This document shows, one piece after another, positions 51,109 through 64,000 of a stretch of 64,000 nt of DNA (positions within the stretch are counted from its first letter, which is position 1; each line of letters begins with the position of its first letter). The stretch is from positions 13,124,501-13,188,500 of the forward strand of contig NC_092671.1 in the NCBI RefSeq assembly GCF_964355755.1, read 5' to 3'. This DNA comes from Antedon mediterranea. Its lineage: Eukaryota; Echinodermata; Crinoidea; Comatulida; Antedonidae. The notes beneath the pieces are model-generated. The model had not been told where the DNA came from, did not search any database, and was given only the letters and a program-made list of their open reading frames with translations. The translations under genes and the position numbers were made by a program.

Positions 51109-51637
51109 ATAAAAAGAAATCGGCAGCACGCTATTTGTTGACCGGAAAAGATTTAGTTGAGAATTTAGAAGGTTTGATTGTTTAGAGGGCCGGGATTAAG
51201 TTGACTTTTTCGGAGTCAGATTGATTATTCAGGAGTCCAATATTTTTGGCTCGATTGACTATGCATGGGTTATGTTTATTATTTAGGGGTAAAGGTTAAT
51301 AGTTACAGTATCATGCAGCTGATTTCGCAGGCCCTTTAAAATACATGGTAGTAGGTATTATTAAGAAAGCTTCGAAACCAGATTGAGACATTATATTGGT
51401 CGGATAATATCGGCGACGAAGCATAATTATGATTAATAACAATTAATAGTCATATTAAATTGATCCAGTCTGTAAGATTTAACCGCATCACTAAAATGCT
51501 TTGTCAATTTTCATAAATTAAGTCACCTAAATTTGATATTTAAAGTAGTATCATCAAATTGGAAGACAAGATATTTTAATGGTTTTCGCCTCACTCTTGG
51601 CTATTGTGTTTTACTGGTAATCAAATATTAAGATTGA

Positions 51638-51790
51638 TTGATTCCTACTATAGACACAACACAAGGACGTAACGCAACGTAAGTCATTTGACCAATCACA
51701 ATAAATGGATTATTCGAACTAGCGCTTGTGATTGGTCAACTCGCTTGTATTGCGTCTACGTCCTTGCGCTGCGTACCTAGTGGGAACCAA
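51638..51790. mobile_element. Short TIR MITE (TTGGTTCCCACTAGG family), diverged copy
   Basis: The right end CCTAGTGGGAACCAA is intact. The left end (TTGATTCCTACTATAG) has drifted. The interior keeps TTTGACCAATCACA and TTGCGTCTACGTCCTTGCG. It abuts the right arm of the long inverted repeat. Confidence 0.6.
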
Positions 51791-51795
51791 GCTTT

Positions 51796-52004
51796 ATGTT
51801 GATAATTCTGTAGTAGATATTTAGCCTAAATGATGGTGGTCTGGGAATTAAGATCATTATAACATTTCTTTAATAGTGAAGGCCTTTCACAGGCATCATA
51901 ATCGCTTGTGTAAACTTATTTATTAAACATTGTGCACATACATTATCCTGTGTGGTGTTTTTTTTTTAAACTGTTATGGCATACCATGTTTGTCGTCGAC
52001 GATG
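51796..52004 (-). repeat. Long inverted repeat, right arm (209 bp)
   Basis: It mirrors 48893-49100, with the inner end ATGTTGATAATTC and the outer end GTCGTCGACGATG. No clear target-site duplication flanks the pair, and the 2.7 kb between holds only two MITEs and no convincing coding frame. Confidence 0.85.
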
Positions 52005-54973
52005 TCTTGTTATATAAAAATATTTTAGCAACATCCAATAGTAAAATAAAACAATTTTCCCATAGTACTATTATTATATTAGTAGAATAAATAATAAATG
52101 CTTTAAATATTAATTAACCTCTGTTTTTTCTAACCACAATTGATAAATAAAATACAGCAATTTTGTGGTAAAGTATAGCAAGTGTAAAGAGTCAGTCATT
52201 ACAGTGTTAATTATATAATATTTATTATAATATTATATATTAACTTATTGTTAATCTTTATTTATTTTTTATATTAAAATTATATTAATAATTGCAGTGG
52301 TAACGTAGTCTTAAACTGTAGATTTACAGCGGATGCTACTAACCGATATGAACATCTTGATTTACAATTCATCACTAAACTCAATTATTGGATGATATGA
52401 ATCTCTTATTATAGAAACCAATCCCATCAATCGTATTATCGTACACTTTTTGAGAGTTATGTTGTTTCCAGTTGATTTACTTTGCAATCAACATTTTTTT
52501 TTATTACATCCGTTGTGCTCTGTAATGTGAATGGGTATACTAAGCCAAACGTTTCTTTACGTTCGTCGGAGTTAGCAAAAGTGACCCACTTAAAAGAATT
52601 GTATTCAAGAAGAAAAACATAACATTCTAGACGGCGTGTGTGTGCGTGATAACTTTACAGTATACTAAATAAGTGCAAACTTAAAAGGGCATGCGTTTAT
52701 GCCTGTTTTCCATAAGGCAAGTGCGCGTGCGTACACAGCGTACATATTTTTATCTACTTTGTGTGTGACGTGAAAAAAAATGCTCGGGAATGTTCGATTT
52801 ACGCGAATATATATTTGCTAATGGAAAACAAGGTGTACGTGTGATACTTGGTGAGTAAACCAGAACCTACGTCATAAAAAAAAATCATTATTTTGTCTTT
52901 AGCTTCGAATGCCATCATTTAGTAATTATAATCTAGATGCAGTATCATAACTCATAGGGACAACGAAGTACAATCGTCCAGATACCAGTACTGTATCAAA
53001 TCTTATATGAAATACTAGTGTCAGTATGCGCTCGAATTAATAACACACCATATAAGGACGATAATAAGATTATTGAAATAAAAGTGGGATGATCCAAAAT
53101 AAAGAAAAAAAAAATAATAAGATTATATTATTATGCCTACAATTTTCAAATAAAAAATTATATATTCTTATAACATCAATTGAATTAAATGTTGTTCCAT
53201 TTCATATTCATAGTATATAATAATTGTCAGTTAAATAAATGTATTGCTTAGATTATGTACGGACAGTGTAACAATGTACCCGTTGACGATGTAACTGTTC
53301 CGTGAAGTTTTCTAGCTAAAACATATAGTTGTATATACCTTCACATACGAGCAGTATTTTTATGTGGCACCTTATGTTAACCATCGTAGTAATATATCAA
53401 TATTTAATGCTAATGATAACGCCATTTAAGATGACTGTGAACACATTAAATAACTATTCAGGAAATGGGACACGACAAATCTAAGTCAATGATCATAGTG
53501 CCGGTTTTCCGTATTCCAGTGACACAATTTAACGTTAATTAACCACAAATCTAACACACCTTAGCTCTAATACGCAAGCTTACTTACTTTTTTTTCATGT
53601 ACGCCTGCAGAGTAAGTTTTACTTTCATCATCAACAACCAAATCCGAAATAAATAACGTATTTAAGAACATAAAAAGCATTCATAGTTACTTAGAATTCA
53701 ATAAATCAAATTTAATTAGCAATTAAGAAGCGTCTTGAAGAGCGCAAACACTTCGTAACTAGGCGTGACATTTTCAGTGATGTAATTCCGAAAGTCCAAG
53801 TGTAAATAATGTTCGAAAATTAGAAATTCATGACACGAATAGAAAATTAAGATTGGTTAAGATAAATGATACTCTGATGAAAAACGTGATCATTTTTAGA
53901 TGTCCGTAAAACTTAGTAGAAATATAATTATAAGTTAGGAAAGAAACACGATTTTACATTAACAGTATTCTATGAAAAAAAAATCATTCTTACGTAAACG
54001 ATTTAAAACAAGTTGAATTGACTGTTTAAATCAAAATGTAAATTTCACACATTCTCATATTCTAGGTATACTATTAAATTTATTGAAAATATAATTAAGA
54101 TGAATTTTGCTGTGATGTGCATGCTAAATTGAAGTAAATTAATACCATTAGCCTTTTACTCATATTCTGCTAATATTTATGCTAAAATTGCTGTTTAAAC
54201 GATGGATTACATACAATTGATATAGAAGTTTTTTTTTGCTGTTACTCTTGTAGGAACTTTGTCCTAAGGCTTTTGAATTATAAAATGGTTTAAATATATT
54301 GAAATCTGACTGAAGAAACAAATGCAGTTCATAGTTATGAAAACCAATGTGGTTGACCATATGGTGGATAAACTTAACATTCACCCGTGCAGTAGCCCAT
54401 GTCATAAAGTAAAGACATGACCATGGTTTGTGTGTAACTCGCCTCCTACTCTCAGCTCGGTGGATCTTCCTCTGGTCTTTGATTAACCTATGCTACCAAT
54501 ACTGATACCAAAGTACTTTAACCCGGTTAAACATTACTAGAAACGTTACGGTCTCGAAAGTATTCAAAAAATGCATTTAACCAAAGTAGGACCGCAACAT
54601 TTCCATTTTCATCGATACGTAAACAAGATTAATTCTCACCTTTCCACAAGAATTAAACAGTCACAATAATGCACAAAATGATAAATGAACTTTCCTAGAG
54701 GTACAACCAGATTTACATTGACGTAGTAGTAGACATTGCTCAAGAGATCTAATAAACAATCGGGGACTGTTTAACGATGACAATAATAGCTGATATAATA
54801 TATAATAATAGCTAAGTACGGTACCTACAGTATCTTATTTGTACTATAACTTACCAAATCGTCTACACAAATTAATTCAGGTTGTCACACCTTTTAAAGA
54901 AGTGTTTTTTTTCCAAATTAAACGGTTGATATCTGATTTCAGTTTATTTGTTCATTAAAAACGTTTACGTTAA
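52005..54973. other. AT-rich non-coding stretch
   Basis: No convincing exon. A minus-strand open stretch near 54380-54490 (RRRVTHKPWSCLYFMTWA) could be a 3' exon of the peptide-precursor gene, but its acceptor site is poor. Confidence 0.3.
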
Positions 54974-55159
54974 TTAAAAAAATGTGCAATCATTATCATT
55001 CTCAGTAAAGTAACACTCTACCGCTATAAACTGATATAGGTTTTGGAGTTGTGTAAAAGTGCGGAAACGATTTTCTGAAACAGATACAAGAACAAAACCA
55101 ATACCAAAAGATTTAGGTAGAGAAGAAATAGGCATATGAAAAACGTAATTTTTGCCTAC

Positions 55160-58100
55160 CAGTGTTATGATGTCTTGCCAGTTAGTTGAAAGTAGTTGAA
55201 ATGCTTCTTCCATTCGACACATGCCGTCGTCTGGTTTTATACCAGGTACAAAATCTTCAAGTACCTCCTAAAAAAAATTTGATTAACAGTTTAACAATTT
55301 TTTTGAATTATAACTAATATAATGATGATATGTATCAAAGTATAAAGACCCATTTACACTAGGACGATAACGATCGACGATAAAAAAATAAACATACCTT
55401 TTTTTTACATAAAAGAAATTTTTTTTTAAAGAAATTTGTTTTCAATAAAACTATAGGATAACCAGTTAGGTTGTTAACAATATGAACTTACTGGGAGTGT
55501 TTCTTGGTAACCGCCGTCATATACCCTTTTTCCGACTGCAAAAGAGAAAGAAAATACAATCAATCATTAGTACGATAAAACAGTAACAACATAATATCAG
55601 ATCAACTTAAACCTTGAAATAAAAACAGACCAGAGCTGTCTATACTTGATAATAATTTAATTTTGAAAATAATTCCTCCCCAAAATTCCAAATATTATAT
55701 AGCCTATACTATATAGTTAAGTTCGGTTCCTAAAATAATTATAAAACACTATCACTCAAAAAGAAATATTACTTGTTAAAATATAGTTTTTCAAAATTGA
55801 ATACATGATATATGTAAAATACGTAGTATACCATTTAAATTGTTGTAGAGATTGCTAAGTAACGGCAGTAATACGTATAGTGAGTTAATAATCAGAAGTG
55901 TTTATGGAAATATACGAGATAAGCGATAAATTGTATAGATATTAAAGCAGACACTAAACATACTGAATGGAAGTTCATTACAATTTGAAATTGAAACTTA
56001 AAGAATGACTGTACATTGCAGGTGATCTTTTATTAACCTGTCCTATTTCAATACGTAATTGCTCAGTAATTAATCTTGTTGCTAAGTTGATAGACTTAAA
56101 TTATTTTGTAGATAGTATTTATAGTTTATAGTTAGTTATAATTTATATATATCCAATTGATATTTTAGTAAATAGTTTTTGTTTGTGAAGAAAATTGTCG
56201 ACTACTTATCCTTATTTTATGTTTTAATCAGCCATGGCTGGAGTACTCCGAGGTACTGTACTAAATAACTAACGTCGCACCAAATTAGGTACGGTACAGT
56301 AGTAGAAATGGGAGTGGACAGATGTAAGAATGTCTAGTGATGTAAAACACTTCGGGAATGAGATAAATAATTTTAATAAGGTCATTTAAGGTCTAGCTCT
56401 TGGCAAATAGTTTTCCTGTGAACAAAATATTAAACAAATATATGTATTAGTAAGAGTAAAAATAAGTAAAATGAGTCAGTGAGTGAAACCAAGTGACTAA
56501 ATTACATTAATATGAATATTTAATAACATTTCGTACTGCTTACGTAATTGGCACGCATAACCAATGCACTTTTAGAAAATTATTAATAAGATCACGAAAC
56601 GTTGTTTTTAATTGTTTGGTGTACAAAATTCAACTGTGAAACATGAAACCAAACATGATTAACAGTTTATATTTATGAAATAATTAAATTAAAGCACACA
56701 TTTAGCATAAAACATTAAATATCGATTGTTTTTTTTTGTTACAATAATTATAAAATACTATTTAGATTTCTTTTCCAATTTATTTCTCTGCTATATGCTA
56801 TGTATAAATGATTTTGACGTAAATTATGAACCAAAGAACTGCAAAATGTATAATAGATAACGAAAAAGTCAACTGTGTCTAATTTCTATCAAACTTGAAC
56901 ATAAAACTTTATCAGGGAAAAATACGATGGCGTTCGTGTAATAAAAGTTTCGGACAATCGGATCGCCCACGCTGATGATAGACAAGTAGGCCTAACATCA
57001 ATACAATAAACGCAATATTAAATAAAAATGATATTGATTAAGTACGTGTTTGGCAATGAGATGAGAATTCAATCAATCCTTTACACATTGCTAATTATTG
57101 CAGGGCGTGTGGTTGTGATGGTAGCCGTGTCTAATAAATGATAACATATTGATAATTTAACCAATTAACATGATATCGTATTGTCCAAAACATTGTAATA
57201 ACACTTTATTTCAATATTCAAACATATTAGATGTACTTTATTTACTATCTTTGTTTGAAGAATTGATCAGGTTAAAGATTTATTCTTGGCAACCGTAACA
57301 AATGGAATGATATTCTCTATTATTCATGTTGGTTTGCATAAAATAAAGTTTTAAATTAATATAAAGTATAATAGAAATATTATTGCTTTTTTATGTCCTC
57401 GTTTCTGGAACAACTTAGATATAAATATTAAAAATGTATATTCCATTAAATATACATATATTACACATAAAATGTTTAATGTGTATTATTTCGTAAACTT
57501 TTTTTGCATAGGCCTACAGCTTATCAGCCTTGTACTGTGTAGCTTATTGTTGATATCCTTTTTCATCGTTTAATTTATTTTAATCTGTATTTTATCATTC
57601 CCTTTGATTATTAAATAAACAAAATGATAAACGAAATGAAAGGGAAAAGAACATTTATTAATATGTTAATGTTCTATTATTTCGAAGTATTAAATAGGGG
57701 CCTAAAATATTGTCCCTAAGTATAGGCTAATCAGCCAATAAAAATAGAACAAAAGATGGAATAATGACGTATATATGATGTTAAATTATATTAAATTATG
57801 GAGGAACCACGATTAGACTAATTGTAGTTGAAATAATCCAATTTTAGGTGGAGAAGACTATTACACGCTTCCATGGGAGAACAAAGTGCAGTAGGCCTAC
57901 TAAGACGTGAATTGCACGTCATACGAGATATAGGCGTATTTTATATCGAGTCTTCCAGAGTGTGGCCTCATATTAGACCGTGACACTGTGCTTCTCACTT
58001 TTTAATGAAGGTAATTGCCATTCTGATGACATTACAAGGTCATTAAAATTAAAAGCATAATTCAATCCAATCTAATAGGACCCAATTAAAACACCACTGT

Positions 58101-58646
58101 AAATATCACACTATATTTAAATCTGTCATTTGTTATTTTCCTAAATAGGCCTACGCGTTATACAATATACAATAAGTTTTTACCAATATTTGCTAAATAA
58201 TGTTTTAAATACATTTTGTGTGTCCTAAATAGACAAAAATATTATATTCCTTAGTTCCAACGGACCAATTTCAAATCACAAAATATGCATACAATGCACA
58301 AACTCCATCATCCAAGTCTAGTTATGAGCATGATGATTTATGTTAAAGTCTTAAAGGCACTTTTACTTATGGAGTGCAAACGGTAAACGTCCGTATTCTA
58401 TTTTCGTTACCAGGCCAACTTTCAAAAAGGGTAAAGAAGCTTTCTCCGTTAAATTCATAACTAAAACGATTTATGAAACGGCTAATAATCGAACCAATAT
58501 TGGAAACAAAGTTATAATTATATATTACGGTACTTACATATTGGCTTCCTTGCGGCTGACGTCGTTGATATGAAACATACTGCGAGAACCAATGAAAGAC
58601 AAAGCCAACTAAAGGCTTGTCTATTTACATTTAATGAAATCGACAT
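55160..58646 (-). CDS. Candidate secreted peptide precursor (exons 58646-58538, 55535-55492, 55267-55160, 3' end unresolved)
   Basis: Exon 1 (ATG at 58646) encodes MSISLNVNRQAFSWLCLSLV then LAVCFISTTSA, a strong signal peptide, then ARKPI, and ends in phase 1 at GTAAG. Exon 2 (44 nt, acceptor CTTTTGCAG) continues FGKRVYDGGYQETLP and ends in phase 0 at GTAAGT. Exon 3 (acceptor TTTTTAG) gives EVLEDFVPGIKPDDGMCRME and on to NWQDIITL, with a weak GTAGGC donor. If that donor is skipped the frame runs to a stop at 54974. The join yields ARKPIF-GKR right after the predicted leader, the usual layout for an amidated peptide (Gly as amide donor, Lys-Arg cleavage). I do not recognise the family. Extra exons in the 3-kb intron, or a non-peptide-hormone secreted protein, are possible. 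Confidence 0.45.
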
Positions 58647-61600
58647 AATACTCTTTCGAAATTTATTAAATTGTTTTAGAGATACCTGTCTATAAAAATG
58701 GTATATAAAAGCTAGAGAAACCTGTTGATAGTGATAATATTATAGATATGGTAGTTAAGCAAGCTTCGAGTTGAATTTATAGACAGACGGAAACGGAACT
58801 GAATATATATTGACATTTAACACTGAAGATGCTATTGGTTATAATTTGGTAACTATTGGCGCGTTCTGGTCCAGTGACTTTTATGTAATCTGCGTCATGC
58901 ACCACTTTACGCAAAATTCTCACTTGTTCACTGTTGCCGTGAAACGGAGGTATAGGTTGAGTCAATAACAACAATGCAAACTAGTTTTCTTCGTATCTTA
59001 TAGAAACTGAATTGAAATATAACTTAAACAAATAGTATATTCATTGATGGTCATGATGACATTGTAATTCACGTATCGTATATTTTAAAGTCAAGATTTT
59101 TGTGAAATAAAATATGTGACGTCATCATATTTTTCAACTCTTAGCCCCAAAAAAATGGATTCTTATACCAATGTAATTTTTACAAAATATGATTTATCCT
59201 TGCTGCACAGAACTAACGCCATCAAAAAAAATAACGTTCCACAATGTACATAGGCCAAAAAAAAAACAATAATAAAGATTAACTTATTATGTACCATAAT
59301 TGTCTGAACGACAAATCAAATATAGTATTTATTACCTCATGTCTATATTATATTATGTATATCATTAAATAAGAGTCAGCTTAATTATTCACGTGTTGAG
59401 TAAATATTATTTTAGATCATTTATTAACACAACCCTATTGGGTAATACGAAGACAATGTCTTAAATGGATTATTTCTATGAATAAAAGAATGGATATGTT
59501 AATGTTTGACAAATCGAGGAAATAAAAAACATTTATTAGTAATTTTTGTTTGTGTTTTGTTCAGATGAGCAAAATCTCATTGGATCTGAAGCAGATTCGG
59601 TATTTCAAATATCAAACGCCATGACGTAAGGAAGGTTGTAGCGCCTAAAAGGAGAAGACAACTGCTGTTATAGAGTAGTGTTTGAAATATGACGTCACAT
59701 GTTAATTATGCTCATTAATTTTATTTTATTTAAATTTTGATTTCCCTCTGGATTTTATTCTGGAACTTTCAGAATCTCTTGAAATTCCGATTTATATATA
59801 TTATATGTATTTATTAATTTGTAAATATGGCGAAAAGAATTAAAGTATTTAAATAAAAATGAAAAAAAAAGATTTTCACTGTAAGAAATCTATTTTGTGC
59901 ATTTAAAATAATAAAAAGTATATTCATCATTAATAGTTTCTGACGAATGGAGTAAATAAGCAATGCACTTTTTATATTAACGCGACACTGATGGTATCTT
60001 ACGACACCGACCTAATTAGGATTCTGCCTTTAGACTGGTATATCCATTCCATAATTGGTGATTTCAATTGACGCAATCCTACGTATAAAATTAAAACTGA
60101 TGTACATGATCGTGAAGAGGATGTCGGATAACCTTACATAAAACGTTAATATTAATGAACGAGATAGTACTTGACCATTTATTAGGTACTATCTGTAATA
60201 GCTTGAGGTGGATACATGCATAGAACGTGTTGTAGAAGAGGAAATAAAGTATTTATTTACTTATATTAATCTGTATTGATGAGGAAGGATTTTGCCAAAT
60301 TATCCTTTAACAAATCTGAAGAGATGGCAATGACATTGACTTTGTGGAAATTAAAATTCAATTACGAAATATTGTTTCAATGAACAGGAAAATCAGTATA
60401 TAAAATACATATATAATTGCCATCATTGAAATGGAACTTAGCTTAGTTAAATAATAATTAATTATATACTAAATTTGACGATTTTTCATTTCTATTAGTA
60501 TTTCACAGCCCTCAATTATGCACTCATGGTTGAAAATGAATGTGCGAAAAATCGATCATTACCGATTGCGTACATAAAATCGATTTGCACGGTTTTCAAT
60601 ACAATATTAAAAATTATAACCGTTAAAATTATATGGTAAAAGATATTAAATAGATTAGTGGTGCAAATTCACATTTCACAAAGAAATACACAGTATTAAA
60701 GTTGTACTATTCTGGTAATTGTTAACACGGTTATTCTTTTTCACTTTCTGTGAAATGCTAATTTGAAGAAGCAGTAATAATCTGAAAATCAGATTAAGTA
60801 CCATATCAAAATATTTATGTATCTGTGATAATTAAATATTAGAATATTCAATAATGAGATCTTGATCATTGCTATCAAATATTGTGATTTATAGACTACG
60901 TGGACTGAAAATATTACGATCTTTGTTTTGTTTGACTGTAAGCGCACAATACATGGCGCTGTTTAAGCTTGGTTTCCACTTGGATACAACTCAATGGATC
61001 ATCTGGATGTCACTGTTGTGATTGATCAACTTACTTGCGTTACGCCTACGTTCTTGTGTTGCGTCAAAGTGGGTACCAAACTTTACGTGGGTGCATTTTG
61101 GTCCTAAAATGTGATATGTATTACCGTACTTTCAAACATATATACATATACATTATAAATACATATTTATTCAGATAACATCACTTTAACGAACATAGAA
61201 ATGGTTAAAGCAGATATACAATTCTTATTTCAGAAAATGGAGAACCGTAGAAACTGAAAACATTTTGGCAATTTATAAATCTATGCTATTTTATGGGTTG
61301 TACCCTACTATTTTTAAACATCGTTCTTTAATTCTCTTCCTTTCGATATACGTCATATTTCACGTTACTCTTCCTCAAATATGGTCTAAAAACATCTCTT
61401 TCAGATGGACAATTTAGGCTATTCAAATCAAGTTTTGATATATAATTTGTATTATCTACTTAATAATAGAGTGTCGTTATTGTTCTGAGGATCTCTAATT
61501 ATAAGCGTCAGTTGAAGGGACCACCTTCATAAAATAGTGTAGTAAAATAAATAAAATCAAAAGCGAGTGCAGTTTTAAAACGCGTTGTATGAAGATAAAA

Positions 61601-64000
61601 TACTTTGTAAAACCTTGAATCCTACATACGCATCAAATTGAGATAAATATCAGAAATGCACCTGCAGGGAGAGATTTACTTCAACAGAGTTCAACGAGAT
61701 AGTTATAATCCGTTAAATAAACCCCCTATGTTGAAGGCTACCCACCTAAATATTAAAGCACCGTATCCATTTATGATAATATAATCGAATTTAATCTATA
61801 GGAAAACATTATTGTCTATCTCCTGCGCTTGCGCAATATAATCGTTTCACATAGCTCTAACTTTCGAAACATGTGTTATTAAGCTACAGTGAGGAATATC
61901 GCCCGATTGGTGGTGTCACACACTAATTGCATTTTGCACGGCTGGCGGCTCAAACATAAACATTTCACCCTTTTCTAAATCATCGCCAGCCGCAACGCAC
62001 ACTTGTGCTCAGGTTTAATTCTTTATAAGTTATACCCGACAATAGTTTTTTGTCACAAATTCACAAAACACTTATTGTTCGCCGTAGGGTATTAAGGTAT
62101 CTTAGAAATTGATTTACAGAAATATACATTTATACATTATAGTCTGACTGATTGACCACAATTATGGCTACGCCCAAGGCAGAAACATGGCCGCCAAAAA
62201 TAAATGGGGCAATTATAGGTCATAGTTTTATCAGCGGTTTGGCGGACTCATTTTCCCTCAAACACGGGCTAGGGGGCGAGCAATAAGTATTTACACATTT
62301 AAGGGTTTATGATTCTAGGCGTATCCTTCACATTTTAACTACTTCATTATATTGCTATTTTCCGAATTGTAAAGATTTAATTCAATACTTATATAATAAT
62401 AAATTCAAGAGATTTCACTAACACTACTGAAATCCAGAATATTTTGTAAATCTGAGCATAGTACAGATTGAAATAAAAGGCATTGTAATTAATCATTGAC
62501 TCCAAAAATATATATAAAATCGAAACATTTGAATAGGCCACTGTAAATAACCCAGATGTTAATATGATAGAATAAACTAAATTGCAAAATAAGTCATAGA
62601 TAGTGGCCATATTCTGTGTTGTGAAACCTTTGGAGACATAAACTTCAAATGAAGTGCAATTTTGTGGAAAATGTTCCATTACCAAAAAAATATACCAAAC
62701 AAAATTCTAGTCTACAAACGTAGACAAGATACATGCTTTTGGTTTCACATTAAGTGTCAATCAAGATATATTTTGGTTCGCATTTTATAGGTTAGGATGA
62801 AAGTCTGCACCGATTTTGTTACGAAATATGGACTATCAGGAGTGTATTACAGTACTTGCTTTATATTTTCAGATGACAGTATCTTGCTTTGTAAAGGTAT
62901 AAGGGCCAAATTAAGCAATGCAAACATATATACAATTGTAGACCAAAGCATGCAGAAACTTAAAAAAATGAACACATTTTTGTTTTTTTATCATCATTGT
63001 CATTTCAATTGATTTTCTTTTCAAGAAGTACATTCACTAAAGAAGTTTGGATAAATAAAGAGTTATATATTATTTGACAGCTGCACAAAAGTCAAAGCTA
63101 GATGTGTAAACTTTGTTTGGAAAAATCTTACAAAAGTATTTTAAAGTAACCGAAACACGATTTTAAGTTTCGCAAATTTTAATAATTATTAAAATAATTA
63201 ATTTTACTGATAAAACTTTCTGAAGTTGAAATTGTGTTAATATTTAATAACTAGTATTACTTTTCTGCTGTTTCTGTAAATCGTAGATGTACACATACTA
63301 ATTATATTGTATGGATGATAAAGACAGTTCTAAAGTTGCAGAATCAAAATATCCATCTATTTAGAGAATTCATAAATAGTAAAACAAATATAGCTACATT
63401 TAGGTTGCACAGAGACGTATAGTCGATAATGCTTTGACAGTATTGATTTTGTAATTGAACGCCGTAAAGCATGATTTTGGAAGTCAAAAAAGAAGATTAA
63501 AAGAAGAATGGGTTTAGATATCAGACATTCCAAATGTATTACGTGACAGATGAAAATGTATAAATTGATAAAAACACAGGAAGTGAGAATAATCTATTTA
63601 AAAAAAATAATGTTAGTGATTGATGGTATCTAAATTAATCTTTGATCAAAAGAGGCAATCTATAGCCTTAACGTTACGTTTATATTTATATCACCATTCA
63701 AGAACCCATTCCATTAGAAACCTCATTCAGGGTGTATTTATTCCTTAACCTATTCATTATTAATGAATAATAAAGACATATGAAAAGGTGATACCTCAAT
63801 TTTGTCGGGGCTTATATTTGACATAAATGTAGTAAAATAACCAACTCTGTGTGCCTAATTGATTTGTAAATTCTTTTCAACAATAATAATACTAGTTTTT
63901 TTTACTAAATACTTTTTTTTTTTTAATATTTACTTCTATGCAATGTTACAATATTTGCCTACCGCACCCTCTATCATCTTTTCTTGTTTCTGACCAACAG
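58647..64000. other. AT-rich region upstream of the candidate precursor gene
   Basis: Apart from one MITE (60969-61079) I see no supported gene. The last 21 bases form a good plus-strand acceptor (TTTCTTGTTTCTGACCAACAG), so an exon may start just outside the window. Confidence 0.35.
60969..61079. mobile_element. Short TIR MITE (TTGGTTCCCACTAGG family), diverged copy
   Basis: Ends TTGGTTTCCACTTGG and AAAGTGGGTACCAA, with the interior ACTTGCGTTACGCCTACG, match the family with several substitutions. Confidence 0.6.

Noticed and set aside
58777-58974. 65-codon minus-strand frame upstream of the candidate precursor
   Set aside because: Composition is slightly coding-like but there is no leader, domain or splice link. 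It may be 5' flanking sequence.
62389-63012. Frames of 98 and 71 codons near the right end
   Set aside because: Low-complexity, AT-driven and without splice context or recognisable motifs.

Overview
This is AT-rich animal DNA. It has many short exons with GT/AG splice sites, tRNA-derived SINEs, MITEs and Helitron-like elements, and no prokaryotic gene layout. The gene types and repeats suggest a marine invertebrate deuterostome, most likely an echinoderm. The species is not proven by anything I can see.

The left half (about 3.9-41 kb) is a tandem array of three paralogous genes, all on the minus strand. By following splice sites by hand I could assemble two complete 19-exon genes: gene 1 (3979-14769, 1099 aa) and gene 3 (25230-36909, 1098 aa). 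Each encodes a signal peptide, an LRRNT-like cap, about 15 leucine-rich repeats on 60-75 nt phase-2 exons, a cysteine-rich GCC2/GCC3-like stalk, and a C-terminal module of at least seven hydrophobic helices. The middle paralogue (17674-23179) is a pseudogene. It lost exon 3's second half to exon 15, lost the 5' two thirds of its main exon where a Helitron now sits, and carries a nonsense codon. Genes 2 and 3 share a MITE in intron 16 that gene 1 lacks, so they look like the younger pair.

Mobile DNA is dense here. There are four copies of a 1.2-1.5 kb Helitron-like family (two head to tail at 449-3230, one breaking gene 2, one in intron 1 of gene 3) and two copies of a related family with similar ends. 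There is also a TTAA-flanked piggyBac-type MITE, several TIR MITE families, SINEs and LINE-like tails, a tRNA-bearing palindrome between two TA tracts (37.7-38.35 kb), and a 12-bp minisatellite inside gene 3.

The right part (41-64 kb) is gene-poor. It holds a two-exon plus-strand gene for a Shisa/STMC6-like single-pass membrane protein (42185-43444). It also holds hand-called minus-strand exons (58646-55160) whose join encodes a signal peptide followed at once by a short peptide and an amidation/dibasic GKR site, a candidate new peptide precursor. A pair of ~208-bp inverted repeats lies 2.7 kb apart at 48.9-52.0 kb. The rest is AT-rich intergenic DNA in which I see nothing coding.
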